Positions 14,868 to 23,849 are shown, counted from the stretch's first letter. The stretch is DNA of 56,330 nucleotides from Prevotella sp. (GCA_017556145.1 JAFZCU010000065.1:1-56330); one strand, 5' to 3'. The notes: a model not told the origin generated them from the letters alone. A program made the numbers and translations.

Positions 14868-16973
14868 ATGAAAAAGATCTATAACATACTGATGGCCGCC
14901 GCCATCGCGCTCGGCACCTTTACCAGCTGTGAAGATGTGCCCATGCCATTCAACAACCCGCTCGACTACCTCGAGCCAGATCCTGATGAAATAGTTATCG
15001 AACCCACTGGCGACGGTACAAAGGACAATCCATTCAACGTGGCTGGCGTCCTAGCCTACCTCGAAGAACTCGGTCCTGATGTGGAGTCGACGAAGGACAT
15101 CTATATCACAGGTGTAGTGACCGTCGTGAAAGAGCAGTTCAGCACCCAGTACGGCAATGCCCAGTTCGTAATCTCTGATAACGATGAGGGCACCAACCAG
15201 TTCACCTTCTACCGTGGTCTATACTTAGGCAACAAGAAGTACAACAACGAAAACGATGTAAATATCCAAGAGGAAGATGTGGTTGTCATCTGCGGAAAGA
15301 TTGTCAACTATAAGGGCAGCACACCGGAGACCGTACAGAACAAGGCCTATGTTGTTTCCATCAACGGCAAAGGAGCAGATGTGCCCGATAATACAACAGG
15401 TGAAGCGAAAGGCACTGGCACGCAAGCTGATCCTTACAATGTGGCAGGTGTGCTGAATTACCTCAATACCTTAGGTGCTGATGTCAACTCACCCAGTGAA
15501 GTCTACATTAAAGGTAAGATTAAGACCATCACAGAACAGTTTGGCACTCAGTATGGCAATGCTACATTCACAATGATTGACGAAGGTTTTGGTGCTACAT
15601 TTACAGCCTATCGTATTCTATACCTCGGCAATAAGAAATATACAGAGGGTGACTTGCTCAATGAAGGTGACGATGTCATCGTTTGTGGTAAGGTTGTCAA
15701 CTATCGTGGCAACACGCCAGAGACCGTTCAAGGCTCAGCCTACCTTTACTCACTAAACGGCAAGACCGGTGATGGTGGTGGCGGCAATGAAGGCTCTCCC
15801 AAAGGCACAGGAACACAGGCTGATCCCTACAATGCTGCAGGTGCCAATGCCTATATAGCCACATTAGCTGCAGACACAGAAAGCGACAAGGACATCTATG
15901 TCAAGGGTAAGATTATCAGCATCGAGGATAAGAACCAGTTCAATACCAATTATGGTAACTGCACATTCTACATCTCCGACGACGGTAACGAAAATGGCTC
16001 TAAGTTCTACGTCTTCCGTACCTACTATCTGGGCAATGTCAAGTATACTGACGACTCTTGGACCAAGCCCAAGGCTGGCGACGAGGTGGTTATCTGTGGA
16101 AAGGTAATCAACTACAAGGGTAATACGCCGGAAACCGTTGCAAACAAGAGCTATATCTATTCACTCAATGGAAAGACAGATGGTGGTGGCGGTGGTACCA
16201 CAACTGATGTGGGCAGTATCGACAATCCCAAAACTTGTACAGAGGCCCTGGCCATTATTAACGCACTTGACGACGGTGCTACAACCGACGATGCCTATTA
16301 CGTCAAGGGAAAGATTACCAAGATCGTGACTGCTGAGGACAAGATCGCCCAGTATAAGAACATAGACTACTGGATTTCAGACGGTACAAGCGAGATTGAG
16401 GTGTTCCGTGGCAAGAATGTTGATAATACCGACTTCACTGGGCCTGGTGAGATTAACGTTGGTGACGAGGTAGTTGTTTTAGGCAAACTTCAGAAGTTTG
16501 TCAAGAACGGCAACATGACACCAGAAATGGCACAGGGCAACTACATCGTGAAGCTCACTAAGGGCAGTGGCACTGCTGACAAGGGTACTACAGCAGACAA
16601 TCCCTTTACCCCAGCAGAGGCCAATGCTTTCACCGCTGCCCTCGAAGCCGACAAGGCTACAGAGACGAACTATTTCATCAAGGGTAAGATCATCGAAATC
16701 ACCGACAAGAACCAGTTCTCTACCCAATATGGCAACTGCACGTTCTACCTCTCCGACGACGGTACTGATAAGGACGGTAAGTTCTATGTCTATCGCTGTT
16801 ACTATCTGGGCAACCAGAAATATTCCGACGACTCATGGACCAAGCCCCAAGCTGGCGACGAAGTAGTCATCTGCGGACAACTGGTGAACTTCAAGGGCAC
16901 GACCCCTGAGACGGTCCAAAACAAGAGTTATATCTACTCCTTAAACGGCAAAACATCAGCCAGAAGGAGGTAA
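14868..16973 (+). CDS. Lipoprotein of five tandem OB-like (DUF6359-type) domains
   Basis: 701 residues with lipobox FTSC. Five copies of a roughly 120-residue domain follow, at about 48-167, 181-297, 312-434, 448-564 and 572-694. Each starts with a GTGTQADPYN-like block, contains YIKGKI, a QYGN-TF strand, YLGNKKY, GDEVVICGKVVNY and ends PETVQNKSYIYSLNG. Copies 3 and 5 are the closest; copy 4 is the most divergent and lacks the YLGN block. Gly/Thr linkers join them. The pattern matches small OB-fold domains of Bacteroidetes surface proteins. Repetition suggests multivalent ligand capture. It is the last gene of the receptor operon. Confidence 0.85.
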   Translation: MKKIYNILMAAAIALGTFTSCEDVPMPFNNPLDYLEPDPDEIVIEPTGDGTKDNPFNVAGVLAYLEELGPDVESTKDIYITGVVTVVKEQFSTQYGNAQFVISDNDEGTNQFTFYRGLYLGNKKYNNENDVNIQEEDVVVICGKIVNYKGSTPETVQNKAYVVSINGKGADVPDNTTGEAKGTGTQADPYNVAGVLNYLNTLGADVNSPSEVYIKGKIKTITEQFGTQYGNATFTMIDEGFGATFTAYRILYLGNKKYTEGDLLNEGDDVIVCGKVVNYRGNTPETVQGSAYLYSLNGKTGDGGGGNEGSPKGTGTQADPYNAAGANAYIATLAADTESDKDIYVKGKIISIEDKNQFNTNYGNCTFYISDDGNENGSKFYVFRTYYLGNVKYTDDSWTKPKAGDEVVICGKVINYKGNTPETVANKSYIYSLNGKTDGGGGGTTTDVGSIDNPKTCTEALAIINALDDGATTDDAYYVKGKITKIVTAEDKIAQYKNIDYWISDGTSEIEVFRGKNVDNTDFTGPGEINVGDEVVVLGKLQKFVKNGNMTPEMAQGNYIVKLTKGSGTADKGTTADNPFTPAEANAFTAALEADKATETNYFIKGKIIEITDKNQFSTQYGNCTFYLSDDGTDKDGKFYVYRCYYLGNQKYSDDSWTKPQAGDEVVICGQLVNFKGTTPETVQNKSYIYSLNGKTSARRR

Positions 16974-17007
16974 TTGATATGATAAACAGCAAATAATTGA
17001 AGAAAAA

Positions 17008-17039
17008 TTTGGCTGGGTGCGAAATTCTTAGTAATTTTG
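17008..17039 (+). promoter_or_regulatory. Promoter of rpmE2
   Basis: TTTG at 17008-17011 and TAATTTTG at 17032-17039 are spaced by 20 bases, close to the consensus. Confidence 0.7.
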
Positions 17040-17089
17040 CACCCGCTTTATGCGCAAATAGTTTTTAAACATTAATATTTTAACTCAAA

Positions 17090-17344
17090 ATGAAAAAAGG
17101 AATTCATCCAGACAACTATCGCCCCGTCGTGTTTAAGGACATGTCCAACGGCGATATGTTCCTCTCGAAGTCCACAGCAAAGACGAATGATACAGTGGAA
17201 TTCGAAGGCGAAACTTACCCAGTGGTAAAAGTCGAAATCTCTAGCACCTCTCACCCGTTCTACACTGGTAAGAGCAAGCTCGTTGACACGGCAGGTCGTG
17301 TTGATAAGTTCATGAGCCGCTACGGTAAGGCTGCGAAGAAGTAA
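17090..17344 (+). CDS. rpmE2: 50S ribosomal protein L31, type B
   Basis: 84 residues, [20 protein letters not shown] at the start and [20 protein letters not shown] in the middle, both diagnostic. The Cys residues of zinc-binding L31 are missing, so this is the zinc-independent (C-minus) form. It has its own promoter and terminator between two surface-protein genes. Confidence 0.97.
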   Translation: MKKGIHPDNYRPVVFKDMSNGDMFLSKSTAKTNDTVEFEGETYPVVKVEISSTSHPFYTGKSKLVDTAGRVDKFMSRYGKAAKK

Positions 17345-17368
17345 GAGCATAACCGCAAGAATTATAAA

Positions 17369-17413
17369 AGGTGCGTCCATGGTAGTTGCATATGCCTGGC
17401 CGCACCTTTTTTG
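17369..17413 (+). terminator. Rho-independent terminator after rpmE2
   Basis: AGGTGCG (17369-17375) pairs with CGCACCT (17401-17407), followed by a T run. The inner bases CCATGG and CCTGGC may extend the stem. Confidence 0.8.
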
Positions 17414-17428
17414 CAAAACCAACAACAA

Positions 17429-18358
17429 ATGAAACAACTAAAATCCCTTTTTACCCTACTTTCCCTACTCGCCCTGCTCACACTGTCTTCCTGCAGCAAG
17501 GACGAGAACGATGCCAAATTGCCTGGCATTGCAGAAAACAAAAACAAGAATCTGACGAGTGTCTATCCGGAAGCCGCTCGTCTGGAGTTTCCTAAACTGA
17601 AAGGAGGACAAAGCATCGTTTTGGTACATCGCACCAACGACAAATACGGTGTGAACTTCTGCACGGAATGGGATACACAGAAAAAATCACAGCGCTGGTC
17701 GTGTTACCAGATGCACGATGGCAACTACGGTGGCAGTGTCGGGCGCTATCAGGAAGGCTATCCTTACGATGATCAGTTGGATTATACCAATTATTTCACA
17801 ATGGGTGACGGTATGCCTTTCGATCCCTTCTGGAGTTCGGGATATGACCACGGACATATCTGCCCGTCAGCAGACCGCCAGTATTCTAAGGAAGCCAACC
17901 GCCAGACCTTCTTCCTCACCAACATGCAGCCACAGCGTAATGTCTTCAACGCAGGTGTTTGGGCTACGATGGAGCAACAGGTGAGAAACTGGAACAGAGG
18001 TTCATTCCGCGATACGCTCTACGTCTGCAAGGGAGGCACCATCGATCGCGATGACCAGATTTCACGTATCCTTTCCAATGGGCTCATTGTGCCCAAATAC
18101 TTCTTTGTTGCACTGCTCTGCAAGAACCAAAGCGGCTACAAGGCAATGGCCTTCTGGATAGAGCATAAGGACAAGGATTCTGATTACCCCAAGGACAATC
18201 AGGGCAACTACCAGCTGAGTCCCTATGTGACCAATATCCGTGAGCTGGAAACCCTTACTGGCATTGATTTCTTCTGCAATCTCGACGACGAGACTGAGAA
18301 CCATGTGGAGACGTTAGACGTGGAGAAGGTCAAAAGCGCCTGGGGGTTGCAAAAGTGA
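17429..18358 (+). CDS. DNA/RNA non-specific endonuclease (NUC1 family) lipoprotein
   Basis: 309 residues from ATG 17429, which gives a lipoprotein signal ending LTLSSC. The beta-beta-alpha-metal motif is YDHGHICPSADR, with Asp140, catalytic His143 and Gly between; most relatives have DRGH, here DHGH. The Asn that binds the metal is in LTNMQPQRNVFNAGVW, also typical. Such enzymes cut single- and double-stranded DNA and RNA. Surface or periplasmic location follows from the lipobox. It lies close to the receptor/OB-fold operon and to an exported EEP nuclease, which supports a shared role in breaking down nucleic acid outside the cytoplasm, though it is separated by rpmE2. Confidence 0.92.
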   Translation: MKQLKSLFTLLSLLALLTLSSCSKDENDAKLPGIAENKNKNLTSVYPEAARLEFPKLKGGQSIVLVHRTNDKYGVNFCTEWDTQKKSQRWSCYQMHDGNYGGSVGRYQEGYPYDDQLDYTNYFTMGDGMPFDPFWSSGYDHGHICPSADRQYSKEANRQTFFLTNMQPQRNVFNAGVWATMEQQVRNWNRGSFRDTLYVCKGGTIDRDDQISRILSNGLIVPKYFFVALLCKNQSGYKAMAFWIEHKDKDSDYPKDNQGNYQLSPYVTNIRELETLTGIDFFCNLDDETENHVETLDVEKVKSAWGLQK

Positions 18359-18374
18359 TTTTTTTTGCATTTTA

Positions 18375-18406
18375 TTTGGCATTGCAAAATAAAATACTTA
18401 TCTTTG
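18375..18406 (+). promoter_or_regulatory. Promoter of the glutathione peroxidase gene
   Basis: TTTG at 18375-18378 and TATCTTTG at 18399-18406 with a 20-base spacer. Confidence 0.7.
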
Positions 18407-18442
18407 TACCCACGAACCTACACATATATTTATATATAGAAA

Positions 18443-18994
18443 ATGAAGACTATTTATGAGTTCTCTGTCAAGGACAGAAAAGGAAAGGACGTTTCCCTCA
18501 AGGAATACGCCAATGAAGTGTTGCTCATTGTGAATACGGCTACTAAATGTGGCTTTACACCACAGTATGATGAACTCGAGGCCCTCTACAAAAAATATCA
18601 TATCCAGGGCTTTGAAATTCTCGACTTCCCTTGCAACCAGTTTGGACAGCAAGCCCCAGGCACCGACGAGAGTATCCATGAGTTCTGTAAGCTTAACTTT
18701 GGCACAGAATTCCCCCGTTTCAAGAAAATCAAGGTGAATGGCGACGACGCTGATCCCCTCTTTAAGTTCCTCCAGCAGGAGAAAGGTTTCGCCGGCTGGG
18801 ATATGGAGCACCCCATCGCCCACATCCTTGACGACATGCTATCAAAAGCTGACCCCGACTATCAGCAGAAGCCGGATATCAAATGGAACTTCACCAAATT
18901 CCTGATTAACAAGAAAGGACAGGTAGTAGCCCGTTTCGAGCCCACAGAGAAAATCGAGAACATTGCAGCTCAAATCGAGCTGTTGCTACATTAG
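18443..18994 (+). CDS. Glutathione peroxidase family protein (thiol peroxidase)
   Basis: 183 residues. The peroxidatic residue is Cys36 in NTATKCGFTPQY; the WNFTKFLI block and FPCNQFGQQ give the Asn, Trp and Gln partners. It is a Cys enzyme, not a selenoprotein. Bacteria of this group do not generally make glutathione, and such enzymes normally use thioredoxin. The gene directly downstream, 21 bases away, is thioredoxin reductase, which fits. It removes hydrogen and lipid peroxides in the cytoplasm. Confidence 0.95.
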   Translation: MKTIYEFSVKDRKGKDVSLKEYANEVLLIVNTATKCGFTPQYDELEALYKKYHIQGFEILDFPCNQFGQQAPGTDESIHEFCKLNFGTEFPRFKKIKVNGDDADPLFKFLQQEKGFAGWDMEHPIAHILDDMLSKADPDYQQKPDIKWNFTKFLINKKGQVVARFEPTEKIENIAAQIELLLH

Positions 18995-19015
18995 TTTTCT
19001 GAATAATCCGAATAT

Positions 19016-19945
19016 ATGAGAACCAAATGTTTGATTATTGGCAGCGGTCCCGCAGGGTATACCGCTGCCATTTATGCCTCCAGAGCTAATCTTAATCCCA
19101 TCGAGTACTGCGGTCTTCAGCCCGGTGGACAATTAACCCAAACCACGGAAGTAGAAAATTTTCCAGGCTATCCCCAAGGGGTAGACGGCAACCAGATGAT
19201 GATGGACCTCAGAGAGCAAGCCGAACGTTTTGGCACGGATATCCGCGACGGCGAGATCGTCAAGGTTGATTTTTCCAAAGCTCCCTATCTCTGTACGGCA
19301 GAAGACGGCACGGAAATCGAGGCAGACACCGTTATCATTGCCACAGGCGCCTCTGCCAAGTATCTAGGACTCGACGACGAGCGCAAATACAACGGCATGG
19401 GGGTTTCTGCCTGTGCTACCTGTGACGGCTTTTTCTACCGCAAGAAAACGGTGGCTGTAGTCGGTGGTGGTGACACTGCCTGTGAGGATGCCCTCTACCT
19501 CTCCAATCTTGCAAAGAAAGTATTCCTAATTGTCCGCAAGCCATACCTACGTGCGTCGCAAGTCATGCAACAACGTGTGAGAGCCACTGAGAACATCGAG
19601 ATACTTTTCGAGCATAATACCATTGGACTATTTGGCGAAAACGGCGTAGAAGGCGCGCATCTCGTGAAACGCAAGGGCGAAACTGACGAATCGTTCGTCG
19701 ACATTGCCATCGATGGTTTCTTCCTGGCCATTGGCCACAAGCCGAATACTGACATCTTCAAGGAGTGGCTGGAGACGGATGAGGTTGGTTATCTGAAGAA
19801 GATAGACGGCACCCCGAAGACCAAGATTCCTGGCGTTTATGTGGCTGGCGACTGTGCAGACCCAGTTTACCGTCAAGCTATCTCTGCTGCCGGTTCAGGT
19901 TGTCAGGCTGCTATCGAGGCAGAAAGATATCTGTTGAACAGATAG
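19016..19945 (+). CDS. trxB: Thioredoxin-disulfide reductase
   Basis: 309 residues, normal length. FAD-binding GSGPAGYTAAIYASRA lies at the start, the redox pair is Cys133-Ala-Thr-Cys136 in ACATCDGFF, NADPH-binding AVVGGGDTACEDA follows, and the C-terminal GVYVAGDC closes the FAD site. It reduces thioredoxin with NADPH. It follows the peroxidase gene with a 21-base gap and ends before a strong terminator. Confidence 0.96.
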   Translation: MRTKCLIIGSGPAGYTAAIYASRANLNPIEYCGLQPGGQLTQTTEVENFPGYPQGVDGNQMMMDLREQAERFGTDIRDGEIVKVDFSKAPYLCTAEDGTEIEADTVIIATGASAKYLGLDDERKYNGMGVSACATCDGFFYRKKTVAVVGGGDTACEDALYLSNLAKKVFLIVRKPYLRASQVMQQRVRATENIEILFEHNTIGLFGENGVEGAHLVKRKGETDESFVDIAIDGFFLAIGHKPNTDIFKEWLETDEVGYLKKIDGTPKTKIPGVYVAGDCADPVYRQAISAAGSGCQAAIEAERYLLNR

Positions 19946-19963
19946 CTCCCGGTATAAGACGCA

Positions 19964-19993
19964 AAAAAGGCTCGTTTCACAACGAGCCTTTTT
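19964..19993 (+). terminator. Terminator after trxB
   Basis: AAAAAGGCTCGTT and AACGAGCCTTTTT form a perfect stem around TCAC. Confidence 0.95.
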
Positions 19994-20115
19994 CATAAAA
20001 ACTAAATTAATCAACCATAAACCTTAACCATTAAAAATCTTTTCTGATGCAAAGATAGGGTATTATTAAACAATAGGGGTTGATTAATAATTATTTGAGG
20101 TTTAAAAATCGATAT

Positions 20116-20211
20116 TTCACGCATTTTTGATATAATTTCACGATATTTCTACATATTTCGCCATAAAAACACATCTTTTTGCCTTAAAAAGTTGATTATT
20201 CACGCATTTTT
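20116..20211 (+). promoter_or_regulatory. Two 13-bp direct repeats ahead of the hybrid kinase
   Basis: TTCACGCATTTTT occurs at 20116-20128 and again at 20199-20211, 83 bp apart, within AT-rich DNA. The second copy fills the spacer of the promoter at 20191-20221. A related TTTCACGATATTT lies at about 20137. Autoregulation by the AraC domain of the downstream protein is possible. No other gene signal is seen between 19994 and 20241. Confidence 0.5.
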
Positions 20212-20221
20212 CTTATCTTTG
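20191..20221 (+). promoter_or_regulatory. Promoter of the hybrid kinase gene
   Basis: TTG at 20192-20194 and TATCTTTG at 20214-20221, ATG 20 bases further on. Confidence 0.65.
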
Positions 20222-20241
20222 CACCATCAAAATGAATCAAC

Positions 20242-21921
20242 ATGAACTTGAGGATTATTCTCATTTTAGCAATTATAGCTATTGTAACGATTGTTCTGCT
20301 GTTTGGAAGGAATGTCTTTCAACGTAGTAAGCGCGTCAGACGGCGGCTGCAGATGGGACAAATATTCACCAATATCACCCATGAGTTGCTGACACCACTT
20401 ACAGTTATTTCAGCTTCCGTGGATCAGTTACGAGAAGAAGCGCCCCAATACAACCAAAATTACGACCTGATGCAGATGAACATCCAGCGTATGGTTCGGC
20501 TACTTCAGCAAATCCTCGAAACCAGCAAGTCGCAGGCTGGCGAATTGAAGCTCCTCGTCGCCCAAGGCGATGTCATGCAATACATCTATAATACCGCACA
20601 TTGTCTGCAGCCACTCATGGACAAGAAACAATTGAAATTCTCCATCGAATGCAGTCCGCAAAGCATGATGGGCTGGATAGATACAGACAAACTCGATAAA
20701 ATCATTTATAACCTACTTTCAAATGCAGCTAAATACACCAACGAAGGCGAAGTGACACTTCAAGCCTGGACCAGTCGCAATTACGACTATATATATATTA
20801 AGGTACGCGACACCGGCAGTGGTATCCCCAAAGAGAAGATGAAAAAACTCTTCCAGCGATTCTATGATGGAGAATACCGACAACACAAAACCATCGGCAC
20901 AGGACTGGGACTCGCCTTGACACGTGACCTGGTACGCCTGCACAAGGGTACCATCAACTGCGAGAGTGAAGAAGGCAAAGGCACCACATTCAACTTAAAA
21001 ATCCCAATCACTAAGGAAACCTTCAGACCTGACCAGATTGATGAGAAACATGAGATTGACCAAACGGTCCCCAAAGACACGATCACCGATATTACTTCGA
21101 TGGTGCCTGAAATGAATACGAAGATGGACACCAACGATCTACTAGTCGATGACGCCTACCGTATTCTGGTAGTAGAAGACAACCCCGAGTTGCTTATGCT
21201 GATGCATCACATACTGAAGAGCCAATACCGCGTCTTGGTAGCCAAAAACGGCAAGGAAGCCCTCAAGATCGTCCACAAGACACCAATCGACCTCATCGTC
21301 TCCGATGTGATGATGCCTGAAATGACCGGTCTCGAATTAACTCATGAACTCAAGGAAGACCCCAAATACAGCCACCTGCCCATCATCCTCTTGACCGCCA
21401 ACACCCAAGAGGAAGACGAGGAGGAAGCCCTCAAGATAGGCGCTGACGAGTATCTTACCAAACCCTTCCGTCTGGGCGAACTGAGATTACGTATCGACAA
21501 CATCATTGAAAACCGCAGACGCGCCCTTCAAGACTTTGCCCTAAGAGCAGGCGCGAGTGAAAATGACATGCAGGAAACCGTTCTGACACCGGAACAGATC
21601 TTCCTGGAGAAAGCCTTGAATTGCATCCACGAGCATCTTGACGACAGCAACTACGACCGTGATGCCTTCGCTGCCGACATGGGTGCTAGTTCATCAACCC
21701 TCTACAACAAGCTTCGTGCCATCACAGGTATGAACGTCACCACCTTCATCCGCGACGTACGTATGAAAGAGGCCCGCCGACTTGCAGAAAAAGACCCCAG
21801 TATGCGCGTCAGTGACCTCGCATACAGAGTAGGATTCCAGGATCCGAAGTACTTCTCCACCTGTTTTAAGAAGTATTTTGGCATCCAGCCCAAGGAGTTC
21901 ATGGACAGCCTTAACGCCTGA
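20242..21921 (+). CDS. Sensor-less hybrid kinase: HisKA-HATPase-receiver-AraC
   Basis: 559 residues. One membrane helix (about 4-22) is followed at once by HisKA with His47 in NITHELLTPLT, an HATPase domain (NLLSNAAKYT, RDTGSGIP, GTGLGLALTRD), a receiver domain with phosphoacceptor Asp355 in LIVSDVMMPEM, and an AraC DNA-binding domain with DPKYFSTCFKKYFG. This is the cytoplasmic half of the Bacteroidetes hybrid two-component systems that control polysaccharide loci. Those proteins have about 700 periplasmic residues (beta-propeller plus Y_Y_Y) in front, absent here. There is no room for them upstream, since a promoter and the trxB terminator precede it. The signal must be intramembrane or come from a partner. 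Confidence 0.93.
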   Translation: MNLRIILILAIIAIVTIVLLFGRNVFQRSKRVRRRLQMGQIFTNITHELLTPLTVISASVDQLREEAPQYNQNYDLMQMNIQRMVRLLQQILETSKSQAGELKLLVAQGDVMQYIYNTAHCLQPLMDKKQLKFSIECSPQSMMGWIDTDKLDKIIYNLLSNAAKYTNEGEVTLQAWTSRNYDYIYIKVRDTGSGIPKEKMKKLFQRFYDGEYRQHKTIGTGLGLALTRDLVRLHKGTINCESEEGKGTTFNLKIPITKETFRPDQIDEKHEIDQTVPKDTITDITSMVPEMNTKMDTNDLLVDDAYRILVVEDNPELLMLMHHILKSQYRVLVAKNGKEALKIVHKTPIDLIVSDVMMPEMTGLELTHELKEDPKYSHLPIILLTANTQEEDEEEALKIGADEYLTKPFRLGELRLRIDNIIENRRRALQDFALRAGASENDMQETVLTPEQIFLEKALNCIHEHLDDSNYDRDAFAADMGASSSTLYNKLRAITGMNVTTFIRDVRMKEARRLAEKDPSMRVSDLAYRVGFQDPKYFSTCFKKYFGIQPKEFMDSLNA

Positions 21922-21943
21922 AACTGCAAAAAAAACAAAATTA

Positions 21944-21978
21944 TCAATTGTCAATTATCAATTGTCAATTAATTATTG
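21944..21978 (+). repeat. Heptamer island abutting the trpB2 -7 box
   Basis: Five units alternate TCAATTG and TCAATTA and end with ATTATTG. The next base starts TACCTTTG. Confidence 0.88.
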
Positions 21979-21986
21979 TACCTTTG
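21979..21986 (+). promoter_or_regulatory. -7 box of the TrpB2 gene
   Basis: TACCTTTG, 35 bases ahead of ATG 22022. Its -33 region is the heptamer island; no TTG is at ideal distance. Confidence 0.6.
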
Positions 21987-22021
21987 CACACGGATATCTC
22001 TTAATCCAAAACTTTACAATT

Positions 22022-23380
22022 ATGGCTAAACAGAAAAAATTCATCCTCCAAGAGAGTGAGATTCCAACACAGTGGTACAACATTCAGGCAGACATGCCCA
22101 ACAAGCCGATGCCTCCCATCCATCCTGCAACTAAGCAGCCATTGGGTGTAGACGACTTGGCACACATCTTCCCCCGTGAATGCTGTGTGCAGGAACTAGA
22201 CACAGAACATCGCTGGATCGATATTCCAGAAGATGTACTCGAGAAGTACAAGTACTATCGCAGCACACCATTAGTTCGTGCCTACGCCCTCGAAGAGGCC
22301 ATCGGTACTCCAGCCCACATCTATTTCAAGAATGAATCAACCAATCCTCTTGGTTCACACAAGATCAACTCTGCCCTACCCCAGTGCTACTATGCCAAGC
22401 AGGAAGGAACGACAAACGTGACCACAGAGACCGGTGCCGGTCAGTGGGGCGCAGCTCTCAGCTATGCCGCCAAAATCTACGGTCTCGACTGTGCCGTATA
22501 TCAGGTGAAGATCACCATGCAGCAGAAACCTTACCGCAGTAGCATCATGCGCACATTCGGCGCTGTCGTTGAGGGCTCTCCCTCGATGTCAACCCGTGCC
22601 GGTAAGGACATCCTCACCAAGGATCCTACCCATAGTGGATCTCTTGGCACAGCCATCTCTGAGGCTGTTGAACTGGCCACCACCACTCCCAATTGTAAAT
22701 ACACCCTTGGTTCCGTCCTCAACCACGTAGGCCTGCACCAAACCATCATCGGTCTTGAGGCCGAGAAGCAGATGCAGATGGCTGGCGAGTATCCCGACAT
22801 GGTGATTGGCTGCTTTGGCGGTGGATCCAACTTTGGCGGTATCGCCTTCCCTTTCATGCGCCACAAGATCCTCGAGGGCAAGAACACCGAATTCATCGCT
22901 GCCGAGCCCGACAGCTGTCCGAAGCTCACACGTGGCCAGTTTCGCTACGACTTCGGCGACGAGGCCGGATACACCCCGCTGCTGCCAATGTATACCTTGG
23001 GTCATAACTTCAAGCCCTCCAACATCCACGCCGGTGGCCTGCGCTATCACGGTGCCGGTATGATCATCAGCCAGCTCATCAAAGACGGTTACATGTACGG
23101 TGTCGACATTCCTCAGCTCGAGACCTTCGAGGCAGGTATGCTCTTCGCACGCACGGAGGGTATCATCCCTGCCCCTGAGAGCTGTCACGCCATCGCAGCT
23201 ACCATCCGCGAGGCTAAAAAGTGCAAGGAGACTGGTGAGGAGAAAGTCATCCTCTTCAACCTCTCTGGTCACGGACTCATCGATATGCCGTCGTACGAGG
23301 CTTTCATCAAGGGCGACTTGCAGAACTACACCGTCACCGATGAGATGATTGCAGAGAATTTAGCTGAACTCGATAAGTAA
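22022..23380 (+). CDS. trpB: TrpB2-type tryptophan synthase beta chain
   Basis: 452 residues from ATG 22022; a longer open frame would cross the promoter. PLP Lys lies in NPLGSHKINSA, the phosphate-binding loop in CFGGGSNFGG, and the ETGAGQWG and ETFEAGMLFARTEG blocks are conserved. The N-terminal extension and length assign it to the TrpB2 group, which works alone rather than in a tight complex with TrpA, joining indole and serine into tryptophan. No other trp genes are near. Many genomes use this form as an indole-salvage enzyme. Confidence 0.92.
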   Translation: MAKQKKFILQESEIPTQWYNIQADMPNKPMPPIHPATKQPLGVDDLAHIFPRECCVQELDTEHRWIDIPEDVLEKYKYYRSTPLVRAYALEEAIGTPAHIYFKNESTNPLGSHKINSALPQCYYAKQEGTTNVTTETGAGQWGAALSYAAKIYGLDCAVYQVKITMQQKPYRSSIMRTFGAVVEGSPSMSTRAGKDILTKDPTHSGSLGTAISEAVELATTTPNCKYTLGSVLNHVGLHQTIIGLEAEKQMQMAGEYPDMVIGCFGGGSNFGGIAFPFMRHKILEGKNTEFIAAEPDSCPKLTRGQFRYDFGDEAGYTPLLPMYTLGHNFKPSNIHAGGLRYHGAGMIISQLIKDGYMYGVDIPQLETFEAGMLFARTEGIIPAPESCHAIAATIREAKKCKETGEEKVILFNLSGHGLIDMPSYEAFIKGDLQNYTVTDEMIAENLAELDK

Positions 23381-23390
23381 CAATAACAAT

Positions 23391-23422
23391 AAAAATCCCT
23401 CGCCAGTTGGCGAGGGATTTTT
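23391..23422. terminator. Bidirectional terminator between trpB2 and hsp20
   Basis: AAAAATCCCTCGCCA and TGGCGAGGGATTTTT form a perfect stem around GT. It serves both convergent genes. Confidence 0.95.
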
Positions 23423-23423
23423 A

Positions 23424-23849
23424 TTATGCGATATCAATCTGTCTTGAAACCTTCACTTTCTCTTCAACGAGCTTAGGAAGTTCGACAGTGAGGACGCCAT
23501 GCTCAACCTTGGCGGAGATATCCTCCTTCTTGACATCATCCGGCAGAATCAGTGTCTGCTCAAACTTTGAGTACGAGAACTCGCGACGCAGGTAGCGCGT
23601 GTTCTTATCTTCCTCCTTCTTCTCATTCTTCTGCTCCATCTTGATGATCAGGTTGCCCTCATCATTAATGTGTACATTAAAGTCCTCCTTTTTCATGCCC
23701 GGTGCAGCGAGCTCTACGGTATAGGCCTTGTCGCTTTCTTTCACATTGATAGCCGGTGCCGTACAATTAGCCTTAGGCATAAAGTCTGTGTCAAACAAAT
23801 CATTAAACACTGACGGAATCCAACTGTTTGTTCTCATAACTGGCATCAT
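23424..23849 (-). CDS. Small heat shock protein, Hsp20/alpha-crystallin family
   Basis: 141 residues. An unusually good ribosome site AGGAGG (plus-strand complement at about 23858-23863) lies 8 bases before the ATG at 23849 and only 2 before the ATG at 23855. I therefore prefer 23849, which also matches the usual MMPV start of relatives. The alpha-crystallin domain runs from about 35 to 135: VELAAPGMKKEDFNVHI, FEQTLILPDDV, and VLTVELPK. It is an ATP-independent chaperone that holds unfolding proteins. The strong ribosome site, rare in this phylum, suits a stress protein made in bulk. Confidence 0.93.
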   Translation of the reverse strand: MMPVMRTNSWIPSVFNDLFDTDFMPKANCTAPAINVKESDKAYTVELAAPGMKKEDFNVHINDEGNLIIKMEQKNEKKEEDKNTRYLRREFSYSKFEQTLILPDDVKKEDISAKVEHGVLTVELPKLVEEKVKVSRQIDIA

